64,000 bases of DNA from Symsagittifera roscoffensis (Eukaryota > Xenacoelomorpha > Acoela > Convolutidae): contig NC_087065.1 in the NCBI RefSeq assembly GCF_963678635.1, positions 25,627,254-25,691,253 of the forward strand, read 5' to 3'. Shown piece after piece: positions 1-13,607 of this stretch. Within the stretch, counting starts at the first letter, position 1; each line of letters opens with the position of its first letter. Under the pieces are notes generated by a model that had not been told where the DNA came from, made no database searches, and saw only the letters and a program-made list of their open reading frames with translations. A program made the translations under genes and the position numbers.

Positions 1-659
1 GCAGTTCTTTTAAGAAGTAATGCCTTAGTTTTTGAAAACAAAATATTCCGTTACAAAAAAAATTTCGGACTATTGTTAGTCTGATTATGTTCTATCGGCT
101 TAGTTGCCGCATTACGGAATTTTCTTGTTTCACAAAACATTTAACGAAAACCGTATGATAGCTTGGTTTACATCAAAATTTATTAGCTTTTCAGGCACAC
201 GTGGTTTTTGAGAAAAATGCTACGCATGAGATGGTAAAGATTTTTGCTCGAACCAGGCAATAATTTGTTTTTATTCAAAAAGGAACTATTCTGTTTCAAA
301 AACTTGCCGACTTGTTGTGTCTCTGCTTATGTTTGGTCGGTCTAGTTGCCTGGTTACGGATTTTTGCTGGGCTGTAAGTAATTTTTTTGTAATTGAATAA
401 GCTTTGATTTGTAACCGTAAGTTGTAAACTTACTAAGTTTGTAATTTTTTTCATGTTTTTTTGCTGGTTTGTCGTCTTCAATTGCTTTTGTTTATGTTTT
501 ATCGAGTAACTGACCTAGCTAAGCGTTGTTTTAATGGGAAAACATATTTTTAAGTTTTTGTGTGTACCCGGAATGTATGTGTGTATCCGTGTAGGAATGT
601 ACTTTTTTGTCATGACTTCGTATTTTTGTGTATTTTGGCTGAGACGTTCTTTCGTTAGA

Positions 660-1790
660 AGCTTTCGGTTTCTAAGTAAACTTTGCTCTCAGTTTTTGTT
701 ATTCATTTATCCAATGTTTAATTTGTATCTTTTTGATTCGAATTGTTTTAATCAAGTAATCATTTTTTGTTGTTCTGTACTCTGAAAATGGGGAGGAATT
801 TCAACTTCGGGTTGGTGGTTTTTAGTGTGGGTTCTTATTTTTTTTGATAAAAATTTTTTCATTGAAAATAAGGTACCACAAAAATTTATCAAACCGTGCG
901 AGTGCCATATCTTGATAAAACCCTGTAAGTCATAATTTGAACAAAATTAGAAGGCTTCAAACAATGCGTCTGGGTTTTGAGAAATACCGGATTGCAATCT
1001 TTGGTTTTTGTCTAGTTTCAAGCTAACGGAGCGAGCGAGCAGGCTGATGAAATAAAACTGAAAACAATTTAATCAGTGAAAACTAAGTTTTTTCCCCTAA
1101 AATTAGTTTTGAAGAAAACTTTATTTACTTTAAGTTTTATAATGCCTTGTTTTTTGAATTTTTTGTATATGCAATGATTGATGAGTTTTTTGCTTTTTTT
1201 GAAGTTACTTGTTCTGAAATTAGCTAATTTAAGTGGCATCTCGTTTTATTACATTTGCAGCATTGTATCTAGCAGATTTATCAAAATTCATCCAATTTGC
1301 AGCAAGAAAAGTGAAATTTGTTCGGTTGATGAGAAGTAGGTGAAGATTGTTTTTCCATATAGTCATCGTAGTTCAGTTTCAGTAATCCTACACGCCTAGA
1401 AAAGTTAATAGTGAGGTTTCATAATACGAAATTTTATTAAAATTTTAGAAATGAGTACACCTAATTGGCGCCTTTTATCAGCTTATCTATCTCTATTCAT
1501 ATCGTGCCACGGTTGAAAACTGATCCTGGCTTTTTTCTGATTTTTTTTCGATTATCGTATTGTTCATATCTAGCTTGCTTCCGATATCTGATCTTTGCTT
1601 GAAGGAATATACTTGTCATTTCTTTTTGTTCTTATTTTTTTTTATTATTTGTTCTTTATCGGTATCGCAAGCTTTCGAAGCTTCGCTTTGCCTCTGTGTT
1701 CAAGTTCAAGGAAAAATTGAGGAATCCGGAGACAATCTGCGGAACCCAGCGAATAAAACTGAATCCTCTGTCAAAAAGGGAAATTAAAAA
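660..1790 (+). repeat. Diverged interspersed family S, copy
   Basis: The stretch shares ordered landmarks with 9780-10640 and 11400-12480: a 'tcaagtaat/tcaagtcat' start, 'aagtcataattcgaac', 'ttttgagaaa' and 'gagtacacctaat', then a 'gaagcttcgct' segment. Partial relatives lie at 1960-2240 and 12640-12900. No coding capacity is seen. Class unknown; the ends could not be fixed. Confidence 0.55.
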
Positions 1791-3134
1791 GTCATAACTG
1801 TTATAGAGAATACCGCAGAATTCACTGACAAATTGTGAAGTCTAGCTACACATTTTGGGGTCCAGCTACTTCCAGTTCCACGTAAAAGAAAATACTTATA
1901 GGCATTATGTGTGGCTTTGTTTTTTTTAAAAAAAATTTGATCGTTTTTCAAAATAATTTTTTCATTTGAACTTTTTCTTCTATCAAGTCATCTTTCCTCG
2001 TTCTATACACTGAAATTGAAAACGAAGTTTGCCCTAAAGTTGGCTTGGTTTTTTTCGTACTTTTGTTTAAATAAGTTTGCAAAATCAGCTACCACAAACA
2101 ATTATGAAATTTGATTGAGTTATATATCATATAAAATTCTATAAGTCATTGTTCGAACAACATTAAAATAACGTGTCTCGATTTTGAGAAAAACCTGTTT
2201 GAAACTTTTGACTCTTTTCTAGTTTTATGGCTATCCAAACACAATTATTTTTAACTACAAAACCAGGCTCGTATTGGCAATGTAATCGGTTTTAGAAAAG
2301 ATCAAACGCTGCATTTAACCCATAAACTTTTACGATCGAACAAAGAAACAAAGTCAGATTACTCAATAATCTTTGATAATTTTTTTTTAATTATGGATTG
2401 TATATCGTTTAAATCACGCGGTGTAAATGAAAAATAGTTTTCTAAACCTTTGCACATTGAAAATTCGCTTTTTTTGTGTATTCTTGTAATTAGAAAAGCG
2501 TGCAAATTTTATCAGACAAAATGGGGCAAATACAAGTAAAGCTTAAAATGTTTTGAACTTCATAACGATTTTAGATGTATTTTTTTTGTTGCGGTTTATA
2601 CATTGCTGTGGTACTGCGATAGCTCGCAACAAAAGACAACCCGCAAGAAAAGACAAAAGATTCGCTAACTCGCAATAACAGATAACTCCCAAAATTAAGG
2701 TAAGTGACCACTCACAGAGTAGTATAAAAGTCAGGTTAAAACTCGTTAAATGAAAACACGGCTCACCTTCTGCGCAACTACAGCAAAGTGCGTGAACCAG
2801 TGTTTGACGCTAATCTAGACTGTGGTACAAGGTGAAATATAGGTCTGTTAGCAGCTTTTGAATGACAGCCTTGAGAAGGCAATGCAAATTAACGCATACT
2901 TGATTTAATGAAGTAAAACGACGCGTAATATAGGGTTGAGCTTCCTTAGTTCAAACAATTATCTCGCTTTTTGCCTTGCAAAATGGGATCCGATCTTTCG
3001 GCAAACCAATCTTTTAGTATGAAAATTAAAAAATGAATTTTTTAGCAGACAAATTTAAAAAAAACTGGACGCATAATTGGTTAGCAGACTTAAAAAGAAG
3101 CTCAGCTTTGGGTCAAGCTTCCATAATAGAGGCA

Positions 3135-3660
3135 ACAAGACTACTCGTATCAGGGCGAAGCCCTGAATGTTCTGAGTGCCTTTTAAAGTTTATGGAGCAG
3201 TAATAACATTAAAATAATCAAATGTAATGAAACAAAATGAATTTTTGTTTCTAAAATTTGAGATTTATTGCAAAAACTATCCCCCACACGCCATATAGAG
3301 TACAAAAGAATATATTTCGCTCCTTGTAACAAACCAATTATGGCAAATAAGCTTCTTTCAACCAATTTTGAACGGTTTCTAAGACGGATTAATTTTCCGC
3401 TTACGCGTAAATTGCGCGAAAAATATCGCGCGTTAATTGTCCCAAATTGGCCGAAATGGCAATCTTTAAACCTCAATAACTTTGCGAAAATTGATCAAAG
3501 GTGAAATATCTTTTCAAATTTCAGCTCAAGACAACAATACTTTTTGAATGACATGAAAAAATTTTGTCAGAAATGGCTAGTTAAAAAGTCCACCTGAGCA
3601 AAAAAAAACCACCCGAGCACAAATATTGGGTTACTTTCGTATCGAAATTAGGAAAAATTA
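3135..3660 (-). repeat. Family R hairpin repeat, copy
   Basis: Reverse-oriented copy of a roughly 525-bp repeat. It has the 3' hairpin (cagggc/gccctg around a 3-nt loop) near its left edge, the central 'ttaacgcg' block and the 'ttactttcgtatcg' start hairpin at its right edge. The duplicated counterpart is at 13608-14140. Confidence 0.8.
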
Positions 3661-3954
3661 TCTCACAGTTGATCAACCAGACTCTCAACTTCAAAACTGA
3701 ATACTTCACATTAAAGGCAAAACACAAGTTTGCGTGTAAGAAACACCGTTACTTGTCCAGCACAATTTAAACACCATCACTAATTACACTGATAATTGCA
3801 AATGCGGCATTTGTTGCTTATTGTTTTGTTTCTGTTGAAAAATCGGTCTGCTGAAGTAAGTACCTAGCAGCAAGAAAAAACAAACTAGTTGAGCGTTAAA
3901 TACGGATTCAAGCGCATCATTACTCTCGTGCATGATGTAAGCGCAGCTCAGTAA

Positions 3955-4723
3955 CCCGCACCGAAGTTTCATGGATAAAAATCTGTTATAATGGATATTT
4001 GTAGCTAAAAATTTTGTCAATATAATCGAGTATCATGGCAAATTTAGACGACATAATGGATTTTTAACCCATTTTAATCGAATTTTTTTTCCGAATAAAA
4101 AACCCATTAAATTCCATTATATTATAAAATGGATTAAATTTTGTAGCTAATTACTCTACTTTTTGCGTTTTTTTTTGCAAAACTCAAACGAACACGTTTT
4201 TCCTGGGGCGGCCAAATGATAGTCAATCTGAAGAGGCCAATATCTAGTAACGGCATTTTTGACCAGTTTTTTTCACGAAGATTCCAGTCCCCCCTCCCCC
4301 TTCCACTACTCACTACCCCATCATGCCTCAGCATCATCTCAACCCCCCCCCCCCCCGCCGCCACGTTAATCCTCAATGCCCCCACGTACCTGTAAATTTC
4401 ATAAATGCGATTGAAAATAGGATAAAATGAAATTATGCGAGAGAATAACTAACTTAAGTTTATTATTATTTTGAAAAAATGAAATTACCACAAAGAAAGA
4501 TTTAAATGAATGGATTATAATCCATTTTAATCAACTATATTGGGAAACAAATAAGTTCAAAATAATCGATTATAATCGATTATATTGGGCTTTTATTGCT
4601 TATAAAATAGTATCATTATAATCCAATTTCAATCAATTATAATAGATTATTTTTATTGTTTTATAGACACTGACTATGAAAATCCAATACAGTTGATTAT
4701 CATCCATGAAACTTCAGTGCGGG
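3955..4723. mobile_element. Non-autonomous TIR element, CCCGCAC family (E1)
   Basis: The left end reads CCCGCACCGAAGTTTCATGG; the reverse complement of the right end is the same over about 22 bp with one mismatch. AA flanks both ends (3953-3954 and 4724-4725), suggesting a 2-bp target duplication. The interior is built of short near-palindromic blocks of 'gattataat' and 'ccattataat' type plus a C-rich tract (4288-4382). There is no transposase. The superfamily is unassigned; a 2-bp duplication would suit Tc1/mariner-like or ISL2EU-like elements. Confidence 0.75.
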
Positions 4724-4833
4724 AACAATCTCTACCTTCCAATGCCGCCTTTGAAGTTATGGTTAATTGTTTTGAGTCTGCAAAAGCTTTATCTGCTAAG
4801 AAATCTAGCGACAGTTTAAGTAATTTGTTCAAT

Positions 4834-5605
4834 TATTGTTCCGACTTTCGTAACGAAAGTAACGGAACCCGTACCGAGAAAAATCTTTATTTTTGACCTG
4901 AAATACTTTGTATCTAATCTTATTTCTGGTCAGAAATTCTTTTTGAAATGTTTAAATAAAGCATGGATTTTCTTTAAATACTTTATTTCTTAACCTAATT
5001 CTGATCACAAATTAGTTAAATCTAGGCTATTTCTAGCTAGAAAAAAGTCTCCTGCTGAGGCTCGAACCAGCGCCCTTCTGATTACCACTAAAATAGAAAA
5101 GAAATAGATCACTTCTGCACGGAAAATACGAGAAAACTAGACTAGATAATCTACATAGAGTTTCTATCTAGAAAAACAGCTTCCGTTCGGTACGGGAATA
5201 TCTGCATTCGGGGAAGGTTTTTTCTTCAGACAAATTTCGACTATTCAACTAGCCTTTTTTGACGGAATGTTTTTATATCATTCGAAAGGTGTTGTTGTCC
5301 TGAGCTTAAATTTGAAAAGATTTTTTACTTTTGATCATATTTCGTTAAGTTATGGGGGTTTAAAGATTGTAATTTTGGCCAATTTGGGACTATTAACGCG
5401 CGATATAATTCGCGCTATCAACGCATAAGCGGCTATTTAATCGTCTCAGTAATCGTTCCAAATTGGTTGAAAAAAGCTTATTTGTCGTATTTGATTTGTT
5501 AAAAGGAGCAAAATCTATCCTTTTTTAGTTTATATGGCGTGGGGGGATGATTTCACAAAGAATTTCAAATACTAGAAAAAAATATTTTGGTTATATTTTA
5601 TGACA
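4834..5605 (+). repeat. Family R copy, interrupted by a MITE
   Basis: Starts with the TTCCGACTTTCGTAACGAAA hairpin and resumes after the 329-bp insertion at 5197. It carries the central block and the 'tggcgtggggggatgatt' segment, then runs into the next copy at about 5612 without its 3' hairpin. Confidence 0.75.
4868..5196. mobile_element. 329-bp MITE with CCCGTACCGA ends
   Basis: Perfect 10-bp terminal inverted repeats (CCCGTACCGA and TCGGTACGGG) flanked by AA at 4866-4867 and 5197-5198. Copy 2 of the duplication (about 15355) and the array units are uninterrupted at the same place, so occupied and empty sites are both visible. The ends resemble those of the CCCGCAC family. Non-coding. Confidence 0.85.
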
Positions 5606-5611
5606 TATAAT

Positions 5612-6243
5612 TGTTCCGACTTTCGATACGAATGTAACGGAATATTTGTGCTCGGGGTGGGTTTTTTTTTTCTTCAGACAAATTTCGACTTTTTAACTAG
5701 CCATTTTTGACGGAATTTTTTTTATCTCATTCGAAAACTATTGTTGTCCTGAGCTTGAATTTGAAAAGATATTTTACCTGTGATCATTTTTCGTAAAGTT
5801 ATGATGGTTTAAAGATTGCCATTTTGGCCATTTTGACCAATTTGGGACAATTAACACGCGATATAATTCGCGCTATTAACGCGTAAGCGGAGATTTAATC
5901 CGTCTTATAAATCGATCCAAATTGGTTGAACGAAGCTTATTTGCCATAATTGACTTGTTACAAGGAACGAAATCTATCTTTTTGTACTTTAAATGAAGTG
6001 TGGGGGGATGATTTTCAAAAAAAAAATTCAAATTTTAGAAAAAAAAATTTTCGTTTTATTTTATTTCATTTACTTTTTTTAATGTTATTACTGCTGCTCC
6101 ATAAATCTTAAAAGGCAGTCGGAACATTCAGGGCTTTGCCCTGATACGAGCAGTCTTGTTTTGTTATGTTATTACTGCTCCATAGACCTTAAAAGGCAGT
6201 CGGAACTTTCAGTGCTTCGCCCTGATACGAGCAGTCTTGTTTA
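5612..6243 (+). repeat. Family R copy with a duplicated 3' end
   Basis: Complete copy from 'ttccgactttcgatacg' through the central 'ttaacacgcgatataattcg' block. The terminal module ('ttactgctccata' to 'gcagtcttgtt', holding the small hairpin) is present twice, near 6088-6173 and 6165-6243. In the second module the hairpin is broken ('cagtgcttcgccctg'). Confidence 0.8.
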
Positions 6244-6732
6244 TTTATTGTTGTGAGTTATCATGTCAGACCTCTCTTTTTCAAACATGAACAGTAAAAT
6301 ATCTAGTGTTACTGAAACATGTGAAGCTTCAACGCAAGGATGGCATTTTGAGAGTCACATCCGCTTTTATATAATGAAAGGAAATAATTCTACAAAGTTC
6401 TCATTTTAATTGCTTCGCTGTAAAGATTCATTCCAATTGACTTCCAAAAAGGTACAGGAAATGCTACTCTCGGCTGCTTCGTTTGTCAGTTTCTTTGTTT
6501 TTTATTTTTCAATCTCAAGATCCTTTTAGAGCGTGCTAAATTTTCTCTACTGTAATTTACTATGAAGTGCAAGAACATTTTCTAAGGTAAAATGGAAGCA
6601 GTTTTATAAGGCAATCGTTTCATTTGCAGCTCAAAAAATTTTTACGCATAGTCAAGTTGTTCGCGAAAATCTACAGTTTTTTTCGTACGAGTTTTTAACA
6701 AACTTCAATTACAAGATATATATCTGTTATTG

Positions 6733-7240
6733 TTGCGACTTTCAAAATGAAAGTAACGGAATAATTGTTCTCGGGTTGGGTTTTTTATTCAGACGAATTT
6801 CGTCTTTTTATCTGAAGTTTTTATACCATTCGAAAGCTATTATTGTCCTGAGCTTGAATTTGATAAGATATTTCCCCTGTGACCATTTTTCGTAAAGTTA
6901 TGGGGGTTTATAGATGGTCATTTTGGCCAATTTGGGACAATTAACGCGCGGTATATTTCGCGCTATTAACGCGTTAGCAGAGATTTAATCCGTCTTAGAA
7001 ATCGATCCAAATTGGTTCGAGGAAGCTTATATGCCATAATTGATTTGTTATTAGGAGCAAAAATGTATCACTTTGTTTTTATTATGACGTGTGGGGGGAT
7101 AATTTAACAAAAAAATCTCAAATTAAAAAAAATATATACTTGTTTTATTACATTTAAACTTGTCACGTTAGTACTGCTCCATAGACATAAAAAGACTTAA
7201 AAGGCAGTCGGAACAATCAGCTTCGCCCTGATACGAGCAT
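6733..7240 (+). repeat. Family R copy
   Basis: Starts 'tgttgcgactttcaaaatga' and ends with the 'gatacgagca' module. The start hairpin is altered (CTTTC AAAAT GAAAG) and the 3' hairpin has lost its 5' arm. Counterpart at 20362-20873. The 490 bp before it (6244-6732) is the spacer that became part of the 1007-bp array unit. Confidence 0.8.
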
Positions 7241-7363
7241 TTTTGTTGTGCCTTTGTTTGCTATAGAATAGCTAAGACTTCAAACTGACAACTATGTAAT
7301 TTGAAGCTGAGAAAAATAACAATAGCCGATTTTTGTACAATAAGCTCAGAGTGAGGTAATGCA

Positions 7364-7570
7364 CCCGCAACGGAGTTCCATGGATAATAATCGAACATAA
7401 TGGAAAAATGTTGTCTAAAATGCTGTCATTATAATCCATTATTGTTGCACATTTAGACCACGAAATCGATTATAATGTCATTATAATCTATTAATTTCGT
7501 AAAAACAAAATCCTTTAAAAGCCATTATAATGGATTATAATCCATTTAAAGTCCATTATAATTTTTCTAA
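7364..7570. mobile_element. Truncated CCCGCA TIR element (E4)
   Basis: The left end 'cccgcaacggagttccatgg' matches the intact relative at 20986, followed by 'ataatcgattataatg' blocks. No matching right end is present; the sequence changes at about 7570, where the local duplication begins. Confidence 0.6.
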
Positions 7571-7576
7571 TGAATT

Positions 7577-9720
7577 CTTGGGCTCAGTCGAAATTACAGG
7601 CTAGAATGTTTTTATGGGCCGGCGGTTACCTCTTTTTTTTAGACAACAAGCTATGATTCTCGGAATTGTCAAGTTTTTGGTTTGTTGATTTTTTTTACAA
7701 ACTTTTCTCACTAACTATCCTGCCACATCTGATGAAAATAAGTTTAATCGAAAAATCATATTGTTAAAAGCTACCTTCATAATTGGCTACACTCACCTTC
7801 TTTTAAAAATAAACTTATGGCCTCAGACAAGTCAAAGTTTTGAAACTTCGACCATTAATTGGAAAATTTTTGACTGTGATCGAAAACTACCGTACCAATT
7901 CTCAAGTTAAGTATTCAATCGAAAACGCTGATTGTGTACATTTTCTCTAATTTAGCAGCCATAACATGATTTGGAAAGTCAAGTTTTGAACTTTGACAGT
8001 TTTTAGAATTTTTTCGAATTTTCTTCATAACTTCCTGCCACATCTGATGAAAATAAGTTTAATCGAAAAATCATATTGTTAAAAGCTACCTTCATAATTG
8101 GCTACACTCACCTTCTTTTAAAAATAAACTTATGGCCTCAGACAAGTCAAAGTTTTGAAACTTCGACCATTATTTGAAAACTTTTTGAGTTTAATCGAAA
8201 ACTACCGTACCAATTCTCAAGTTAAATGTCAATCGAAAACGCTGATTGTGCAAGTTTTCTATAATTTAGCGGTCGTAACATGATTTAGAAAGTCAAGTTT
8301 TTGAGCTTTGACCGTTTTTTAGAAACTTTTCGAATTTTCTTCATAACTACCTTATCAAATATGAGATGAAAACTCAATTGAAAGTACCCGTTGAGAGAAT
8401 GATTCCTGCAGAAGCGGCGACGCCTTGTTTTTGCAAGAGAAATTTTATGCCGTTGGGAAATTTTCATTATGTCAAAACTTATTTATTGTAGGAGAGAAAC
8501 ATTTAGGGTTTGGGCAAAGTTCAATTTTTGAAATCACAAATTCGTTCTGCGCCAATTTAAGAAATGCTGTTAATACCATACACATACCTCCAGCTTTAGA
8601 TGTTCCTTTAGTTGTTTTTTAAAGAAACATACAAAAATGTTTGATCACCTAGTTTTTTTTTAATATTTCATTTTTTTTATCGCACGTGGTGCGAAGCTCC
8701 GCTTAGCCTCTGTGTCTAGATTTTAAACAAAGTTTTTTTTTGCTTTTTGTTTGAGGCTCTCACTTTAATTTGTTCTTTTCTCTGACTGGTGAGTTTAGTA
8801 GGTGCGTTTTTGCAATCAACGTAAGCTAAGGTGCAACTTTTATTGAAAAACAAAATCTATTTTCTTGTTAATAGATTTTTTCAATTTTTGAGCTTTTATC
8901 TGTCCGCTCAGTTTCGTTATGTCATTTCGAATTTTTTTACGCGCTCAAATTTGAATTTTTGGGCTCATTCGAAAATACAGACTAGAATGTTTTTATGGGC
9001 CGGCGGTTACCTCTTTTTTTTAGACAACAAGCTATGAGTCTCGGAATTGTCAAGTTTTTGGTTTGTTGATTTTTTTGAAAACTTTTCTCACTAACTTTTC
9101 TGCCACATCTGATGAAAATAACTTGAATCAAAAAATCGTATTGTTAAAAGCTACCTTCATAATTGGCTACACTCACATTCTTTTTAAAAAAGTTATGGCC
9201 TCAGACAAGGCAAAGTTTTGAAACTTCGACCATTCTTTGAAAACTTTTTGAGTTTAATCGAAAACTACCGTACCAATTCTCAAGTTAAGTGTCCAATCAA
9301 AAACGCTGATTGTGCAAGTTTTCTATAATTTAGCGGCCATAACATGATTTGGAAAGTCAAGTTTTTGAACTTTGACCATTTTTTCGAAACTTTTCGAATT
9401 TTCTTCATAAGTACATTATCAAATATGAGATGAAAACTCAATTGAAAGTACCCGTTGAAAGAATGATTCCTGCGGAAGCGGCGATGCCTTGTTTTTGCAA
9501 GAGAAAATTTATGCCGTTGGGAAATTTTCATTATCTCAAAACTTATTTATTGTAGTAGAGAAACAATTAGGTTTTGGGCAAAGTTCAATTTTGGAAATCA
9601 CAAATTCGTTCTGCGCCAATTTAAGAAATGCTGTTAATACCATACACATACCTCCAGCTTCAGATGTTCCTTTAGTTTTTTTTTAACGAAACATACAAAA
9701 TTGTTTGATCACATAGTTTG
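7577..9720 (+). repeat. Local duplication, about 0.76-1.1 kb units with an inner 312-bp tandem
   Basis: The segment from 'gggctca(g/t)tcgaaa' near 7580 recurs near 8959. A 312-bp block beginning 'tgccacatctgatgaaaata' stands twice in the first copy (about 7722 and 8034) and once in the second (about 9102). Both copies end after 'cctccagctt(t/c)agatgttcct' (8650 and 9690). Short frames on both strands are shared by the copies but shift between them, so they are not called genes. This block is absent after copy 2 of the segmental duplication. Confidence 0.8.
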
Positions 9721-9779
9721 TTTCATTATTTCATTTTTTTCTACTTAGGTTTTTATGTTTTCTTTATTATAACACTTGT

Positions 9780-10640
9780 CATGATTGAAAATTTTTAAAC
9801 TTTATCAACAAGTAAATTATCAGTCTGAAGTTTATCTATCCATTTTTTTAATTTTTAAAAATTTTATACTTCTTAATCTATCAAGTCATATTTTCTTGTT
9901 GTTCTGCTTAGTGAAAGTGGAGAAACATTTTTTTTCTCGTGTTGATTTTGGTTTTTTTTTCGTTTTAAAAACTTTTTATGCTAAATCAGGTACAAAAAAC
10001 AAATAACAAAGACGGTAGAGTGATATATCATAATAAAACCATATAAGTCATAATTCGAACGACATTGAAAAACCTCAAAGAATTAGTCTCGTTTTTGAGA
10101 AAAACACCGGTTTGAAACTTTTGATTTTTTTAAGCTTCGAGAATTAGTTTTGAATTTGCAGCATTGTATCAACGCTTTACCTACCTACCTAACTGTATCT
10201 AAACTGGTGATTGACAGGCTAGCAGTTTCATCAAAAAGTCATCTGATTTGCAACAAAAAAAATCAAATTTTTAGTTAATTTTTATCGGTTGATTGGAACT
10301 AAGTGAAAATTGTATTTGCGTTTATTCATTTTCGCTCAGTTGCAGTAATCGTAGACACGCCCAGACAAAATAGGAGTGACGTTCATTATTTGGAAACTTT
10401 CGAAAGTTTGGAAATGAGTACACCTAATAGGCATATTTTTCAGCTTATCCCTGTGTTGCAATCGTGTCATGGTTGAAATGAGATCTTGGTTTTTTTTTGA
10501 TTTTTTTTTCATTGCGAGTTTTTTTTTCATATCTTGCTTCCGGTTTTAAGTTTTTTTTATTACGCTTGCGATAAACGAGCGATATCAAACTGGAATATAG
10601 ATTTTTTTCGGGTTAACAACTTGCTTAGCAAAATCACTTG
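9780..10640 (+). repeat. Diverged interspersed family S, copy
   Basis: Shares the landmarks of the 660-1790 copy but is clearly more diverged, so it is not part of the recent segmental duplication. Its last 70 bp ('gcgatatcaaac...aacttgctta') recur at about 63185-63235 at the far end of the window. The stretch 9720-10692 otherwise shows no gene. Confidence 0.5.
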
Positions 10641-13607
10641 AATCACTAGACTTCATTCACGTGTAAAAGTTAAGTTCTACCGGTCTACTGTTCAGTTCTT
10701 TTAAGGATTAGTGCCTTAGTTTTTGTAAACAAAATATTCCGTTTTAAAAATAATTTCGGACTATCGTTAGTCTGACTATGTTTTGTCGGCTTAGTTGCCG
10801 CATTACGGAATTTTCTTGTTTCACAAAACATTTAACGAAAACCGTATGATAGCTTGGTATACATCAAATTTCATTAGCTTTTCAGGCACACGTGGTTTTT
10901 GAGAAAAATGCTACGCCTGAAATGGTAAAGATCTTTGCTCGAACTAGGCAAGAATTTGTTTTTATTCAAAAAGGAACTATTCTGTTTCGAAAACTTGCCG
11001 ACTTGTTGTGTCTCTGCTTATGTTTGGTCGGTCTAGTTGCCTGGTTACGGATTTTTGCTGGGCTGTAAGTAATTTTTTTGTAATTCAATAAGCTTCGATT
11101 TGTAACCGTAATTTGTAAACTTACTAAATTTGTAATTTTTTCATTTTTTTCGCTGGTTTGTTGTCTTCAATTGCTTTTGTTTATGTTTTATCGAGTAACT
11201 GACCTAGCTAAGCGTTGTTTTAATGGGAAAACATATTTTTAAGTTTTTGTGTGTATCCGGAAAGTATGTGTGTATCCGTGTAGGAATGTTTTTGTCATGA
11301 CTTCGTATTTTTGTGTATTTTGGCTGAGACGTTATTTCGTTAGAAGCTTTCGGTTTCAAAGTAAATTTGCTCGCAGTTTTTGTTATTTATTGATCCGATG
11401 TTTAAAATGTATCTTTTGATTCGAATTGTTTTAATCAAGTAATCTTTTTTTGTTGTTCTGTACTCTGAAAATGGGGAGGAATTTCAATTTCGGTTTTTAG
11501 TGTGGGTTCTTATTTTTTTTTGATAAAAATTTTTTCATTGAAATTAAGGTAACAAACATTTATCAAACCTGGTCGAGTGCCATATCTTGACAAAACCCTG
11601 TAAGTCATAATTCGAACAAAATTAGAAGGCTTCAAACAATGCGTCTGGGTTTTGAGAAATACCGGATTGCAATCTTTGGTTTTTGTCTAGTTTCAAGCTA
11701 ACGGAGCGAGCGAGCAGGCTGATAAAAAAAATTGAAAACAATTTAATCAGTGAAAACTAAGTTTTTCCCCTAAAAGAAGTTTTCAAGAAAACCTTATTTA
11801 CATTAAGTTTTATAATGCCGTGTTTTTTGAATTTTTTTGCAATGATTGATGAGTTTTTTTGCTTTTTTTGAAGTTACTTGTTCTGAAATTTGCTAATTTA
11901 AGTGGCATCTCGTTTTATTACATTTGTAGCATTGTATCTAGCAGATTTATCAAAATTCATCCAATTTGCAGCAAAAAAGTGAAATTTGTTCGGTTGATGA
12001 GAAGTAGGTGAAGATTGTTTTTCCGTATAGTCATCGTAGTTCAGTTTCAGTAATCCTACACGCCTAGAAAAGTAAATAGTGAGGTTTCTTAATACGAAAC
12101 TTTATTAAATTTTTAGAAATTAGTACACCTAATTGGCGCCTTTTATCAGCTTATCTATCTCTATTCATATCGTGCCACGGTTGAAAACTGATCCTGGCTT
12201 TTTTCTGATTTTTTTCGATTAGCGTATTGTTCATATCTAACTTGCTTCCGATATCTGATCTGTGCTTGAAGGAATATACTTGTCTTTTCTTTTTGTTCTT
12301 AGTTTTTTTTATTATTTGTTCTTTATCGGTATCGCAAGCTTTCGAAGCTTCGCTTTGCCTCTGTGTTCAAGTTCAAGGAAAAATTGAGGAGTCCGGAGAC
12401 AATCTGCGGAACCCAGCGAATAAAACTGAATCCTGTGTCAAAAAGGGAAATTAAAAAGTCATAACTGTTATAGAGAATACCGCAGAATTCACTGACAAAT
12501 TGTGGAGTCTAGCTACACATTTTGGGGTCCAGCTACTTCCAGTTTCACGTAAAAGAAAATATTTATAGGCATTATGTGTGGCTTTGTTTTTTAAAAAATT
12601 TTTTGATCGACTTTCAAAATGATTTCTTCATTTGAACTTTTTCTTCTATCAAGTCATCTTTCCTTGTTCTCTACTCTGAAATTGGAAACGAAGTTTGCCT
12701 TAGAGTTGGTTTGGTTTTTTTTCGTACTTTTTGTTTAAATAATTTTTGCTAAATCAGCTACCACAAACAATTATGAAATTTGGTTGAGTTATATATCATA
12801 ATAAAATTCTGTAAGTCATTGTTCGAACAACATTAAAATAACGTGTCTCGGTTTTGAGAAAAACCTGTTTGAAACTGTTGACTCTTTTTTAGTTTTATGG
12901 CTATCCAAACACAATTATTTTTAACTACAAAACCAGGCTCGTATTGGCAATGTAATCGGTTTTAGAAAAGATCAAAGGCTGCATTTAACCCATAAACTTT
13001 TACGATCGAACAAAAAAGCAAAGTCAGATTTCTCAATAATCTTTGATGATTTTTTTAAATTATGGATTGTATATCGTTCAAATCACGCGGTGTATAGGAA
13101 AAATAGTTTTCTAAACCTTTGCACATTGAAAATTCGCTTTTTTTGTGTATTCTTGTAATTAGAAAAGCGTGCAAATTTTATCAGACAAAATGGGGCAAAT
13201 ACAAGTAAAGCTTAAAATGTTTTGAACTTCATAACGATTTTAGATGTATTTTTTTTGTTGCGGTTTATACATTGCTGTGGTACTGCGATAGCTCGCAACA
13301 AAAGACAACCCGCAAGAAAAGACAAAAGATTCGCTAATTCGCAATAACAGATAACTCCCAAAATTAAGGTAAGTGACCACTCACAGAGTAGTATAAAAGT
13401 CAAGAAAGATCGGACTAATATAGGGTTGAGCTTCCTTAGTTCAAACAACCTTGCAAAATGGGGTCCAATCTTTCGGCAGACCAATCTTTTAGTATGAAAA
13501 TTAAAAAATGAATTTTTTAGCAGACAAATTAAAAAAAAAACTGGACGCATAATTGGTTAGCAGACTTAAAAAGAAGCTCAGCTTTGGGTCAAGCTTCCAT
13601 AATAAAG

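Larger units (their letters stand above)
1..7570. repeat. Segmental duplication, copy 1 (left edge truncated)
   Basis: Bases 2 onward match 10693 onward almost base for base. Landmarks pair as about 1560/12227, 2580/13245, 4130/14640, 4690/15180 and 6740/20365. Copy 1 carries about 190 bp near 2734-2926 and a 329-bp insertion at 4868-5196 that copy 2 lacks; copy 2 carries a tandem array that copy 1 lacks. No conserved coding frame is seen: the short ORFs here are interrupted or shifted between the copies, apart from one 75-codon frame that simply shares the recent duplication. Embedded repeats are listed separately. Confidence 0.9.

Noticed and set aside
1560-1787. 75-codon plus-strand frame repeated at 12227-12454
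   Set aside because: Near-identity is explained by the segmental duplication; low-complexity hydrophobic product, no start context or domain.
5040-5140. tRNA-like B box ('ggttcgagcc' on the minus strand) followed by a T run
   Set aside because: No A box at the right distance and no cloverleaf could be drawn; it lies within the 329-bp MITE.
8285-9686. Paired short frames (8285-8467/9280-9531 and 8425-8622/9489-9686)
   Set aside because: They reflect the local duplication; lengths and ends change between the copies and the two sets overlap on opposite strands.
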